Shown: positions 43,490 to 52,141 of the stretch, piece after piece | How the letters are laid out: every line of letters starts with the position of its first letter | How positions within the stretch are numbered: position 1 is the stretch's first letter | Assembly (NCBI RefSeq): GCF_016907315.1 | Contig: NZ_JAFBBS010000001.1 | Coordinates: 124,001-188,000, forward strand | DNA length: 64,000 nt | From: Microbacterium esteraromaticum | GTDB lineage: Bacteria > Actinomycetota > Actinomycetes > Actinomycetales > Microbacteriaceae | Direction: 5' to 3' | Program-made: the position numbers and the translations under genes | Notes under the pieces: model-generated | What the model was told of the DNA's origin: nothing | The model's database searches: none | What the model saw: the letters and a program-made list of their open reading frames with translations, nothing else

Positions 43490-44392
43490 TTACCAGCCGC
43501 GCTCGGCGAGGCGGTGAGGTGCGGGCAGGTCCGAGACATTGATGCCGACCATGGCCTCGCCCAGGCCGCGCGAGGCTTCGGCGATGACCTTCGGGTCGTC
43601 GTAGAAGGCCGTGGCCTTGACGATCGCCTTGGCGCGGGCAACGGGGTCGCCCGACTTGAAGATGCCCGAGCCGACGAACACGCCGTCTGCCCCGAGCTGC
43701 ATCATCATCGCGGCGTCGGCAGGGGTGGCGACGCCACCGGCGACGAACAGCACGACGGGCAGCTTGCCGGTCTCTGCGATCTCGGCGACCAGCTCATAGG
43801 GTGCCTGCAGCTCCTTGGCCGCGACGTACAGCTCGTCCTTCGAGAGTGCGCCAAGGGCTGCGATCTCGCCGCGGATCTTGCGGATGTGCTTCATCGCCTC
43901 GGAGACGTCTCCGGTGCCGGCCTCACCCTTCGAGCGGATCATCGCCGCGCCCTCCGTGATGCGGCGCAGAGCCTCGCCCAGGTGCGTCGCCCCGCACACG
44001 AACGGCACAGTGAAGGGCCACTTGTCGATGTGGTTCACGTAGTCGGCGGGTGAGAGCACCTCGGACTCGTCGATGTAGTCGACGCCGAGCTCCTGCAGCA
44101 CCTGCGCCTCGACGAAGTGACCGATGCGGGCCTTGGCCATCACGGGGATCGAGACGGAGTCGATGATGCTGTCGATCATGTCGGGGTCGCTCATCCGAGA
44201 GACGCCGCCCTGGGCTCGGATGTCCGCCGGGACGCGCTCGAGCGCCATGACGGCGACGGCACCGGCGTCTTCGGCGATCTTCGCCTGCTCTGCGGTGACG
44301 ACGTCCATGATCACGCCGCCCTTGAGCATCTCGGCGAGTCCGCGCTTGACGCGCTGCGATCCGGTGGTCGGGTTCTGGTCGGTGGATGCCAT
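43490..44392 (-). CDS. pdxS: Pyridoxal 5'-phosphate synthase, synthase subunit
   Basis: 300 residues from the ATG at 44392, with GAGGAG upstream. It makes PLP from ribose 5-phosphate, glyceraldehyde 3-phosphate and ammonia. Signatures: [17 protein letters not shown] (catalytic Lys near the start), [16 protein letters not shown] and [20 protein letters not shown]. First gene of the minus-strand B6 unit, divergent from the PdxR-type regulator. Confidence 0.97.
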   Translation of the reverse strand: MASTDQNPTTGSQRVKRGLAEMLKGGVIMDVVTAEQAKIAEDAGAVAVMALERVPADIRAQGGVSRMSDPDMIDSIIDSVSIPVMAKARIGHFVEAQVLQELGVDYIDESEVLSPADYVNHIDKWPFTVPFVCGATHLGEALRRITEGAAMIRSKGEAGTGDVSEAMKHIRKIRGEIAALGALSKDELYVAAKELQAPYELVAEIAETGKLPVVLFVAGGVATPADAAMMMQLGADGVFVGSGIFKSGDPVARAKAIVKATAFYDDPKVIAEASRGLGEAMVGINVSDLPAPHRLAERGW

Positions 44393-44420
44393 GATCACTC
44401 CTCGTTGTGACAATCCGCAC

Positions 44421-44436
44421 TTTGGCCTATGCCAAA
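44421..44436. promoter_or_regulatory. Inverted repeat in the pdxS-pdxR promoter region, candidate PdxR operator
   Basis: TTTGGC-CTAT-GCCAAA, two 6-bp arms 4 bases apart, lies in the 68-base gap between the divergent starts of pdxS and the MocR-type gene. It is placed to affect both promoters. Confidence 0.5.
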
Positions 44437-44447
44437 AGATAGCACCC

Positions 44448-44453
44448 TAGACT
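44448..44453 (+). promoter_or_regulatory. -10 box of a probably leaderless pdxR mRNA
   Basis: TAGACT ends exactly 7 bases before the ATG at 44461 and there is no ribosome site, so transcription likely starts at the ATG. This arrangement is frequent in actinobacteria. Confidence 0.5.
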
Positions 44454-44460
44454 CAACACG

Positions 44461-45771
44461 ATGGACATCGAGATAACGGGAACCTCCGCCGCGGAGATCG
44501 CCGACAGCGTGCGCGCCCTGCGAGAGCGCGGCACCCTGCGTCCCGGAGATCCCCTGCCTCCTGTACGCGAGCTCGCGACGACCCTCGGCGTCAACCGCAA
44601 CACCGCAGTGGCCGCGTACCGGCAGCTCGCGCAGGCAGGGCTCGTCGTGTCCCGCGGCCGCGCAGGCACGGTGATCGCGGGCGCCGAGCCCGTCGCGCAG
44701 GAGGGTGTCGCAGACACGGTGCTGCGCGATGTGGCATCCGGCAACCCCGACCCGACGCTCATCCCCGATCCGACTCCGGCACTAGGGCGCATCGCCGGAC
44801 GTCCTGTCCTGTACGGCGAGCCCGTCCTCGATGCCGGACTCGAGCAGTGGACCCGCGAATGGATGCTCGCCGACCTGCCCCGCGATGATCTGCACGTCGT
44901 CGTCACCAGCGGCGCCGTCGATGCAGTCGAGCGTCTGCTCGCGCAGGCGCTGATGCGCGACGACGCCGTCGCGCTCGAGGACCCGTGCTTCCTCTCCAGC
45001 ATCCACACCGTCCGGCTCGGCGGCTACCGCGCGGTGCCGGTCGCCGTCGATGAGGAGGGCATGACCGTCGATGGGCTTCGGGCGGCTGTGAACGCCGGCG
45101 TCCGTGCCATCATCAGCACCCCGCGCGCGCAGAACCCGACGGGCGTGAGCCTCTCCCCTGCGCGTGCCGCTACGCTCCGCGAGGTGCTGGCCGATCACCC
45201 GTACGTGCTGATCATCGAAGACGACCACTTCTCGCTGCTGTCTCAGCACCCTTATGCCTCACTGATCGGGCCCTCGCACCGCCGGTACGCGCTGATCCGC
45301 TCGGTGTCGAAGTTCCTCGGTCCGGACATGTGCCTCGCCCTGGCCGGCACCGATCCCACCACGGCGCAGCGCCTGGCGATGCGACTGAGCCCGGGCACGA
45401 CCTGGGTCAGCCATCTGCTCCAGCGACTCGCACATGCCCAGCTGACCGATGAGTCCGTGCGCGGGCAGATCTCCCGTGCGGCATCGCACTACGCCGCACG
45501 CAACAGGGCGTTCAGCGAGGCGCTCGCCGCACGCGGCATCCCGACCATGTCCACCGACGGACTCAGCCTGTGGGTCCGTCTCGACGTGACAGCTCGCGAC
45601 GCGGCCGAACGGCTGATGCGACGGGGCTGGCTCGCCCGTCCCGGTGACGAGTTCCTGCTGGAGGAGACCGCTGGTCCGTCCCGTCACCTGCGCCTCACCG
45701 TTCACGACCTGACAGAGGCCGAGAGCGCGCGCCTCATCGACGACCTCGCGGCCGCCGCGGTGAGAGGATGA
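44461..45771 (+). CDS. pdxR: MocR/PdxR-type regulator (GntR HTH fused to aminotransferase fold)
   Basis: 436 residues. The N-terminal winged helix (LRPGDPLPPVRELATTLGVN, NRNTAVAAYRQLAQAGLVVSR) is followed by a fold-type I aminotransferase domain with the PLP lysine in SVSKFLGPDM (about residue 283) and IIEDDHFSLL. Family members such as PdxR activate pdxST and repress their own gene, using PLP as the signal. Divergent from pdxS and followed 4 bases later by a pyridoxal kinase gene, which supports that role. pdxR as symbol is by context. Confidence 0.85.
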   Translation: MDIEITGTSAAEIADSVRALRERGTLRPGDPLPPVRELATTLGVNRNTAVAAYRQLAQAGLVVSRGRAGTVIAGAEPVAQEGVADTVLRDVASGNPDPTLIPDPTPALGRIAGRPVLYGEPVLDAGLEQWTREWMLADLPRDDLHVVVTSGAVDAVERLLAQALMRDDAVALEDPCFLSSIHTVRLGGYRAVPVAVDEEGMTVDGLRAAVNAGVRAIISTPRAQNPTGVSLSPARAATLREVLADHPYVLIIEDDHFSLLSQHPYASLIGPSHRRYALIRSVSKFLGPDMCLALAGTDPTTAQRLAMRLSPGTTWVSHLLQRLAHAQLTDESVRGQISRAASHYAARNRAFSEALAARGIPTMSTDGLSLWVRLDVTARDAAERLMRRGWLARPGDEFLLEETAGPSRHLRLTVHDLTEAESARLIDDLAAAAVRG

Positions 45772-45775
45772 CAGG

Positions 45776-46627
45776 ATGAAGATCCTCTCGATCCAGTCGG
45801 CCGTCGCGCACGGCCACGTCGGAAACTCGGCCGCCGTCTTCCCGCTGCAGCGCATCGGCGTCGATGTGCTTCCGGTGTACACGGTCAACTTCTCGAACCA
45901 CACGGGCTACGGCGCGTGGCGCGGACCGATGATCGACCCTGCCGATGTACGCGAGGTCATCACCGGCATCGAGGAGCGCGGTGTCTTCGATCAGATCGAC
46001 GCCGTGCTGAGCGGCTACCAGGGCGGCGAGGGCATCGCCGACGTGATCGTCGACGCCGTCTCACGCGTGAAGGCCGCCAACCCCGACGCCGTCTATGCCT
46101 GTGACCCCGTCATGGGCAACGCCAAGTCGGGCTGCTTCGTCGCACCGGCGATCCCCGTGCTGCTGCGCGACAAGGTCGTGCCCGTCGCCGACATCATCAC
46201 CCCGAACCAGTTCGAGCTCGGGTTCCTCACCGGCACCGAGCCGTCCGACCTCGAATCGACCCTGGCCTCGGTCGACGCGGCGATGGACATGGGCCCCTCG
46301 ATCGTGCTCGTGACGTCAGTGGAGCGACCCGATCGCGAAGAGGGCACGATCGAGATGCTCGCCGCCGACGACAAGGGTGCGTGGCTGGTCGCCACCCCGC
46401 ACCTCCCGATGAAGGCGAACGGCTCGGGCGACGTGACCGCTGCCCTCTTCACGGCGCACTACACAGCCACCCGCGACGCGAAGGTCGCGCTCGAGCGCAC
46501 AGTGTCGAGCGTCTTCGATCTGCTGCAGAACACTCTCGACTCGGGCGACCGCGAGCTGCGCCTCGTCGAGTCGCAGGAGACCTACGCCAACCCGCGCATG
46601 CAGTTCACCGCACACCAGGTGCGCTGA
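45776..46627 (+). CDS. pdxY: Pyridoxal kinase
   Basis: 283 residues. PfkB/ribokinase-like fold: MKILSIQSAVAHGHVGNSAA at the start, VYACDPVMGNAKSGCFV, ITPNQFELGFLTG, and the anion-hole MKANGSGDVTAALF near the C-terminus. It salvages pyridoxal to PLP. Four bases after pdxR with a GAGG-type site, so the two are cotranscribed: de novo and salvage routes are controlled together here. Confidence 0.92.
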   Translation: MKILSIQSAVAHGHVGNSAAVFPLQRIGVDVLPVYTVNFSNHTGYGAWRGPMIDPADVREVITGIEERGVFDQIDAVLSGYQGGEGIADVIVDAVSRVKAANPDAVYACDPVMGNAKSGCFVAPAIPVLLRDKVVPVADIITPNQFELGFLTGTEPSDLESTLASVDAAMDMGPSIVLVTSVERPDREEGTIEMLAADDKGAWLVATPHLPMKANGSGDVTAALFTAHYTATRDAKVALERTVSSVFDLLQNTLDSGDRELRLVESQETYANPRMQFTAHQVR

Positions 46628-46646
46628 GCGCGCCGCGTCGGCCGGA

Positions 46647-47180
46647 TCAGCGGGGCCAGGCGCTCGACACGGCCTCGCGGATCTCATCGAGCAGCTGCGG
46701 CAGCGCCTTGGTCTTCGCGATGATCGGGAAGAAGTTGGCGTCCGTCGCCCACCGCGGCACGATGTGCTGATGCAGGTGGGCGGCGACGCCGGCTCCTGCG
46801 ACCTCGCCCTGGTTCATACCCAGGTTGAAGCCGTCGCAGCGCGATACCTCGCGCAGCACGCGCATTCCTGTCTGCGTGAGTGCGCCGATCTCGGCGACCT
46901 CCTCGGGTGTCGCCTGATCGTAGGTGCCGATGTGACGGTACGGGCAGACCAGCAGATGGCCCGAGTTGTACGGGAAGAGATTGAGCACGACGAACGCGGT
47001 CTCACCGCGCGCGACGATCAGCCTCTCCTCGTCGGGGTGCTTCGGTGCCTCGCAGAACGGGCACTCGTCACGCAGGGGCTGTGGCCCCGCCTGGATGTAC
47101 GCCATCCGATGCGGGGTCCACAGCCGCTGGAACTCGTCGGGCACTCCGACGAGGTGACTGCCGTCTTCGACTCCGGTCAA
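46647..47180 (-). CDS. HIT-family hydrolase (Ap4A phosphorylase-like)
   Basis: 177 residues. The histidine triad reads [10 protein letters not shown]; a zinc-like C-x2-C pair is seen in DECPFCEAP. Actinobacterial homologues next to thrS (such as Rv2613c of M. tuberculosis) are diadenosine tetraphosphate phosphorylases. It overlaps the thrS stop by 4 bases, fitting removal of Ap4A made by synthetases. Convergent with pdxY. Confidence 0.9.
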   Translation of the reverse strand: MTGVEDGSHLVGVPDEFQRLWTPHRMAYIQAGPQPLRDECPFCEAPKHPDEERLIVARGETAFVVLNLFPYNSGHLLVCPYRHIGTYDQATPEEVAEIGALTQTGMRVLREVSRCDGFNLGMNQGEVAGAGVAAHLHQHIVPRWATDANFFPIIAKTKALPQLLDEIREAVSSAWPR

Positions 47181-49189
47181 GCCAGATCCTCCGAGGTCAT
47201 GACGCGCGCGTGGCCAGCAATCGCCGAGCGGATGCGTGAAACGGCATCCGCGATCGGAACACCGTTCTCCTGCGACCCGTCACGGAAACGGAACGAGACC
47301 GTCCCCGCGGCGCGGTCCTGCTCCCCCGCGATCAGGATCACCGGCACCTTCGCGGTGGTGTGATTGCGGATCTTCTTCTGCATGCGGTCGTCGGAGTGGT
47401 CAAGGTCGGCGCGGACACCGGCCTCCCGCAGCTGGCCGATCACGCCGTCGAGATACTCCGCGTACTGGTCGGCGACGGGTACGCCCATGACCTGCACAGG
47501 CGCCAGCCACAGGGGGAAGTCGCCGGCGTAGTGCTCGAGCAGGATGGCGAAGAAGCGCTCCACAGAGCCCAGCAGCGCGCGGTGGATCATCACCGGACGG
47601 TGCTTCTGCCCGTCGGGGCCGGTGTACTCGAGCTCGAAGCGCTCGGGCTGATTGAAGTCGAGCTGGATGGTCGACATCTGCCAGGTGCGGCCGATCGCGT
47701 CACGCGCCTGCACTGAGATCTTCGGCCCGTAGAAGGCGGCTCCGCCCGGGTCGGCGACCAGCTCGAGACCCGACTCGAGGGCGACCTCGCGCAGGGTGTC
47801 GATTGCCGTCGACCACTGCTCGGGCTCGCCGAGGAACTTGTCGTTGCCCTCTTCGTTCGTGGAGAGCTCGAGGTAGAAGTCGTTCAGGCCGTAGTCGCGC
47901 AGCAGCGTCAGCACGAGGTTCAGGTTGGTCGCGAGCTCGTCGCGCACCTGGTCCTGAGTCACGTAGATGTGCGCATCGTCCTGCGTCAGACCGCGCACTC
48001 TGGTGAGCCCCGAGAGCGTGCCGCTCTTCTCGTACCGGTAGACGGTGCCGAACTCCGCCATCCGCAGCGGCAGCTCGCGGTAGCTGCGGCCACGGGCCCG
48101 GTAGATGAGGTTGTGGAACGGGCAGTTCATGGGCTTCAGGTAGTAGTCCTGGCCCTGACGGGTGATGTTGCCCTCTTCGTCGCGCGCCTCGTCGAGGTGC
48201 ATCGGAGGGAACATGCCGTCGGCGTAGGTCTGCAGGTGGCCCGAGGTCATGAACAGGTCCTTCTTGGTGATGTGCGGGCTGTTCACCACCTCGTACCCGT
48301 TGCGCAGAAGATGGCGCCGCAGGTTCTCCTCGATCTCATAGCGGATGATCCCGCCCTTGGGATGGAACACCGCCAGTCCCGAGCCGATCTCGTCGGGGAA
48401 CGAGAACAGATCCATCTCGACGCCCAGCTTGCGGTGGTCGCGGCGCTCGGCCTCGGCCATGCGCTCCTGGTAGGCGCGCAGCTCGTCCTTGCTCGGCCAT
48501 GCCGTGCCGTAGATGCGCTGCAGCTGAGGGTTCTTCTCGCTTCCGCGCCAGTAGGCGGCGGCCACGCGAGTCAGGTCCCAGCCGTTGCCGACCATCCGCG
48601 TGCTCGGCACGTGCGGACCACGGCAGAGATCCTTCCAGGCGACCTCGCCGTCCTTGGTGACGTTGTCGTAGATGGTCAGCTCTCCGGCGCCGATCTCGGC
48701 CGATGCGCCTTCGGCTGCGTCCGCGCCGGAGCCGGGGCCACCGGCGAGGTCGATGAGCTCGAGCTTGAACGGCTCGTTCGCCAGCTCGGCGCGGGCCCCG
48801 TCTTCGCTGACGACGCGACGCGTGAAGCGCTGACCTTCCCGGATGATGCGCTGCATCTCCTTCGAGATCGCCTTGAGGTCCTCAGGGGTGAAGGGGGTGT
48901 CCACGCCGAAGTCGTAGTAGAAGCCGTCGGTGATCGGCGGGCCGATGCCGAGATTCGACTGCGGGCGGATGCGCTGCACGGCCTGCGCGAGCACGTGGGC
49001 CGTCGAATGGCGCAGGATGGCGAGGCCATCGGGGCTGTCGATGCTGATCGGCTCGACGACGTCGCTCTCGGCGACGGGCGAAGCGAGATCCTTCAGCTCG
49101 CCGTTCACGCGCATGGCGACGACGGAACGATCGGTGAACAGGGCGAAGCCGTCGCGCTTCTGGGCGCTGGGCTGGGCAATGTCTGACAC
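47177..49189 (-). CDS. thrS: Threonyl-tRNA synthetase
   Basis: 670 residues from a GTG with GGAGAACCCC upstream. Short TGS-like N-terminus, editing domain with [14 protein letters not shown] and the second editing histidines, class II core with [21 protein letters not shown] (zinc Cys) and [20 protein letters not shown], and a C-terminal anticodon domain. A small Gly/Ala-rich insertion is visible in the editing domain ([16 protein letters not shown]). A threonine-rich mini-ORF precedes it. Confidence 0.97.
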   Translation of the reverse strand: MSDIAQPSAQKRDGFALFTDRSVVAMRVNGELKDLASPVAESDVVEPISIDSPDGLAILRHSTAHVLAQAVQRIRPQSNLGIGPPITDGFYYDFGVDTPFTPEDLKAISKEMQRIIREGQRFTRRVVSEDGARAELANEPFKLELIDLAGGPGSGADAAEGASAEIGAGELTIYDNVTKDGEVAWKDLCRGPHVPSTRMVGNGWDLTRVAAAYWRGSEKNPQLQRIYGTAWPSKDELRAYQERMAEAERRDHRKLGVEMDLFSFPDEIGSGLAVFHPKGGIIRYEIEENLRRHLLRNGYEVVNSPHITKKDLFMTSGHLQTYADGMFPPMHLDEARDEEGNITRQGQDYYLKPMNCPFHNLIYRARGRSYRELPLRMAEFGTVYRYEKSGTLSGLTRVRGLTQDDAHIYVTQDQVRDELATNLNLVLTLLRDYGLNDFYLELSTNEEGNDKFLGEPEQWSTAIDTLREVALESGLELVADPGGAAFYGPKISVQARDAIGRTWQMSTIQLDFNQPERFELEYTGPDGQKHRPVMIHRALLGSVERFFAILLEHYAGDFPLWLAPVQVMGVPVADQYAEYLDGVIGQLREAGVRADLDHSDDRMQKKIRNHTTAKVPVILIAGEQDRAAGTVSFRFRDGSQENGVPIADAVSRIRSAIAGHARVMTSEDLA

Positions 49190-49230
49190 GGGGTTCTCCA
49201 GATAGGGGTATGGAACAGGATGACTCAGCT

Positions 49231-49251
49231 GCAGGCGCGATCGCGCCCTGC
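49231..49251 (-). promoter_or_regulatory. Hairpin between the thrS leader ORF and thrS
   Basis: GCAGG-G-CGCG-AT-CGCG-CCTGC, a 9-bp stem with one bulge containing the perfect palindrome GGCGCGATCGCGCC, 5 bases after the leader stop and about 40 before the thrS GTG. It could be the attenuating or sequestering structure. No U-run follows. Confidence 0.4.
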
Positions 49252-49255
49252 CCGC

Positions 49256-49324
49256 TCAGGCGTCCGTAGTTCGCACGACGACACCGGTGACAGAGGTCAC
49301 GAGGGCGGTCGACGCGGATTCCAT
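49256..49324 (-). CDS. Candidate threonine-rich leader peptide of thrS
   Basis: 22 residues from an ATG at 49324: five are threonine, two of them adjacent just before the end (RTTDA). It ends 66 bases before the thrS start on the same strand. Ribosome pausing at Thr codons when charged tRNA-Thr is scarce is the usual attenuation logic. The start has only a weak CAGGG ahead of it. Real expression is inference. Confidence 0.45.
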   Translation of the reverse strand: MESASTALVTSVTGVVVRTTDA

Positions 49325-49379
49325 GCCCTGAAGTCTACGCCGCAGGCTCCCGGCATCCCGCATCCGCCGTGCAGACACG

Positions 49380-49421
49380 AAAAAGCCCCGGTGTGCGAGC
49401 GCCCGCTCTGCGCACCGGGGC
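49380..49421 (-). terminator. Intrinsic terminator after the 55-residue membrane protein gene
   Basis: 12-bp stem GCCCCGGTGCGC / GCACACCGGGGC (one G-U pair) followed on the minus strand by TTTTT. It lies 46 bases after the stop at 49467 and separates that gene from thrS. Confidence 0.8.
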
Positions 49422-49466
49422 CGGGCGTCGATCGCTACCCGTTGACGATCGACGCGGGGTCGGAGG

Positions 49467-49634
49467 TCACACGCTCGTGTTTCGACCCGAGACCGCCCTG
49501 ATGAGCCACGCGATCACCGCGAGCGCAAGAAGGACCAGTCCGACCCACAGCAGGAAGTTCAGGGACTGCACCAGTCCACCCGTGATTGCCAGGATGATCG
49601 CGATGACCGCGATGATGATCAGAAGAGGATTCAT
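49467..49634 (-). CDS. Small two-helix membrane protein
   Basis: 55 residues from the ATG at 49634, with AAGGAG 5 bases upstream; longer readings lack a ribosome site. Two hydrophobic helices (PLLIIIAVIAIILAITGGL and FLLWVGLVLLALAVIAWLI) with a short polar tail RAVSGRNTSV. Small hydrophobic proteins like this are common in actinobacteria; function unknown. Own terminator. Confidence 0.8.
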   Translation of the reverse strand: MNPLLIIIAVIAIILAITGGLVQSLNFLLWVGLVLLALAVIAWLIRAVSGRNTSV

Positions 49635-49780
49635 GACCGCTCCTTTCCATTGTGAAGCCCAGGCGAGCTCCGATGACACGACAGTAGGCCTGTGGAACGC
49701 GTTCACCGTAGGGGCTTGACTGCGCTGGTGGAACCGTGCGACGAGCGCCCAGAAGGCTTTCTGTCTGTAATGCTGAGCGC

Positions 49781-51121
49781 ATGACCTCCCCCTCGATCGT
49801 GTGGTTCCGCGACGATCTGCGGCTGGCCGACAATCCGGCGCTGCGCGCCGCGGTCGACCGCGATGAGCCCGTCATCGCCGTCTACGTCTTCGACGACGAG
49901 TCGTCCGGGCTGCGGATGCCAGGGGGCGCAGCCCGCTGGTGGCTGCACCACTCCCTTGACTCGCTGAGGGAACGGGTCAGGCAGAGGGGCGGCGCCTTCA
50001 TCCTGCGGCGGGGAGCGGCATCCCGTGTGCTCTCCGAGCTGGTCGATGAGACGGGAGCCGGAGCTGTGTTCTGGAACCGGCGCTATGGCGGAGTCGAGCG
50101 TGAGGTGGATACGCGGGTCAAGTCCTCGCTCCGGGAGCGCGGCGTCGAGGTGCGCTCCTTCGCCGCATCCCTGCTCTTCGAGCCGTGGACGGTGCGCACC
50201 GGCGGTGGCTCCCACTTCTCCGTATTCACGCCGTTCTGGCGCGCCTGCCTTGCCCTCCCCGCACCCAGGGCACCGCTCCCCGAGCCGCGAGAGCTGCGCG
50301 GGCCGCGCTCGGCACCGGCATCCGACGATCTCGACGACTGGCGTCTGCTGCCGACAGCGCCCGACTGGGCCGGCGGTCTGCGAGAGACCTGGCGTCCTGG
50401 TGAGCCCGCCGCACGGGTCCGGCTGCGTGAGTTCCTCACAGACGATCTGCCGAGCTACGACACCGCCCGAGACGAGCCGTCGGCGGGCGCGACGTCGATG
50501 CTGTCACCGAGGCTGCGCTGGGGAGAGCTGAGCCCGTTCACGGTCTGGCACGAGGCGACAGCTCAGGAGGGCGCGGGTCGCTTCCTCTCGGAGATCGGAT
50601 GGCGCGAGTTCGCATGGCACACGCTGTTCCACTTCCCTCAGCTGGCGACGCGCAATCTGCGCTCCGAGTTCGACGCATTCCCCTGGCCGCACCTCAAGCC
50701 CACCCACCTCGTGGCCTGGCAGCGTGGCGAGACGGGCATCCCCCTTGTCGACGCGGGCATGCGCGAACTCTGGCACACGGGGTTCATGCACAACCGGGTG
50801 CGGATGGTGACCGCGTCGTTCCTCGTGAAGAACCTGCTGATCGACTGGCGGCGCGGCGAGGAATGGTTCTGGGACACGCTGGTCGACGCCGACGACGCAT
50901 CGAATCCCTTCAGCTGGCAGTGGGTGGCGGGGTCTGGCGCCGACGCCGCACCGTACTTCCGTGTCTTCAATCCCGAACTGCAGGCGAAGAAGTTCGACCG
51001 CGACGGCCATTACGTGAGGGAATGGGCCCGGGATGCCCCTGCGGAGCCCCTGGTCGATCTCGCCGCGACACGCAGAGCCGCGCTCGCCGCATACGAGTCG
51101 ATGCGACGCGCGCGTACCTGA
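49781..51121 (+). CDS. phr: Deoxyribodipyrimidine photolyase
   Basis: 446 residues from the ATG at 49781. It repairs cyclobutane dimers with blue light, FADH- and an antenna. N-terminal IVWFRDDLRLADNPAL opens the antenna domain; the FAD domain has RLRWGELSPFTVW, GIPLVDAGMRELWHTGFMHN and DADDASNPFSWQWVAGSG. The class I cryptochrome/photolyase pattern is complete. The ribosome site is weak. Divergent from the small membrane protein. Confidence 0.94.
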   Translation: MTSPSIVWFRDDLRLADNPALRAAVDRDEPVIAVYVFDDESSGLRMPGGAARWWLHHSLDSLRERVRQRGGAFILRRGAASRVLSELVDETGAGAVFWNRRYGGVEREVDTRVKSSLRERGVEVRSFAASLLFEPWTVRTGGGSHFSVFTPFWRACLALPAPRAPLPEPRELRGPRSAPASDDLDDWRLLPTAPDWAGGLRETWRPGEPAARVRLREFLTDDLPSYDTARDEPSAGATSMLSPRLRWGELSPFTVWHEATAQEGAGRFLSEIGWREFAWHTLFHFPQLATRNLRSEFDAFPWPHLKPTHLVAWQRGETGIPLVDAGMRELWHTGFMHNRVRMVTASFLVKNLLIDWRRGEEWFWDTLVDADDASNPFSWQWVAGSGADAAPYFRVFNPELQAKKFDRDGHYVREWARDAPAEPLVDLAATRRAALAAYESMRRART

Positions 51122-51132
51122 CGGTCCGTGAG

Positions 51133-51411
51133 CTAGAGCAGATCCGCCGGCAGGTCGTCGAAGCCGCTCACCGGCGGGGTGTCGAGCGCCTCGAGGCGGA
51201 ACGGCAGCACCGCGATGCGGACCCGGCTGTGGGGCGTGAGCAGGACCGACACCTCCGCGCCCTCTGCCGTGCGGAAATCCACGAAACGGCTCTTCTCGGC
51301 GGCCTGTTCGATGCGCTTCTTCAGATCGCCGATGTCCTGGTCGCGTTCGAGCGGGATGCTGTCGTCGTCGTCTATGAGAATGATCGCCTGCTGCGTCTGC
51401 CCCGTCGTCAT
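51133..51411 (-). CDS. Unknown 92-residue protein, paralogue of the island protein at 57252
   Basis: 92 residues from the ATG at 51411. TAGCTT ends 7 bases before the ATG and there is no ribosome site, so it is probably leaderless; a longer reading from 51441 lacks this. It shares with the protein at 57252-57530 the length, an acidic start (LIDDDDSIPLERDQDIG against SIDDETVVLSPDQDVG), a helix KKRIEQA/EQRLQDA, FVDFR/FVHVR, a central RVRIA/RVSIA and a late P-V. No known motif. Convergent with phr (12 bases apart). Confidence 0.7.
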   Translation of the reverse strand: MTTGQTQQAIILIDDDDSIPLERDQDIGDLKKRIEQAAEKSRFVDFRTAEGAEVSVLLTPHSRVRIAVLPFRLEALDTPPVSGFDDLPADLL

Positions 51412-51509
51412 GTCAGCGAAGCTATCCACCTCACCTCGCATCGCAAGAGGGGGTTGCGCTCGCGGAGCGGACTCGCAAGACGTACGCCGCTCCGGCTCCC
51501 TCTGCGCGT

Positions 51510-51941
51510 TCAGTCGTCGTCGCCATCGGCTGCTTGCAGCGCCCGTGAGCCGTCCGTGAGCAGCCGGGTGCCGGGAACGCGTCTGCCTTCCCCGAGATCA
51601 CCCGGCGACGCGACGAAGCGATTGACCACCGGGGTTCCGCGGAACTGCACGGAGGGGTAGTCCTCGGGCGGTTCGTGCTTCCTGCCCGGCGCGATGTTCG
51701 CGGGGCGCCCCTTCATCCACTTCCAGGTGAACTTACCGAACCCTGTGAGGGTCACCTGGTCACCAGCGCGCAGGTGCTCGACGGTGATCCGGATGAACTC
51801 GTCGTATACCCGGTCGGCATCCTTGAGCGGAAGACCCGTGGCCCCCGCGAGTTCTCGGATGAACATCCGTTTCGTGACGACGGTGCCGGATGACGACCCG
51901 GCGCGCCCGTCATCGTCGCTCTCTTCGTTCTCGCTGCTCAC
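51510..51941 (-). CDS. HU/IHF-like DNA-binding protein
   Basis: 143 residues from a GTG at 51941 with AGGGG 7 bases upstream. The N-terminal 25 residues are acidic. Residues about 24-115 match the HU fold: VTKRMFIRELAGATGLPLKDA, then VTLTGFGKFTWKWMKGRPA in place of the usual GFG arm start, and VQFRGTPVVN. The C-terminal tail is variable and acidic. A longer and more divergent relative of the housekeeping HU; not next to an integrase. Confidence 0.75.
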   Translation of the reverse strand: MSSENEESDDDGRAGSSSGTVVTKRMFIRELAGATGLPLKDADRVYDEFIRITVEHLRAGDQVTLTGFGKFTWKWMKGRPANIAPGRKHEPPEDYPSVQFRGTPVVNRFVASPGDLGEGRRVPGTRLLTDGSRALQAADGDDD

Positions 51942-52093
51942 GTGCAGCCCCTCTCGTACCCAGGCCGGTCGTCCCCCGCACACCACACTATTCAGGTGCC
52001 CACGACGGGCTGCAGACGCCAGCCAACATGAACCGCACCGTCAGTGCTCCTCGCTCGGTTCTGACGGCGATCAGGCCTGCCGAGACATGAAGA

Positions 52094-52125
52094 AGCCCGC
52101 GCATCGGAAGACGGATGCGCGGGCT
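52094..52125 (-). terminator. Terminator of the secreted-protein gene
   Basis: 12-bp stem AGCCCGCGCATC / GATGCGCGGGCT, 8-base loop, then TTCTTCATGT on the minus strand, 17 bases after the stop at 52142. Confidence 0.8.
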
Positions 52126-52141
52126 CCCCCACCGTGTGGAA

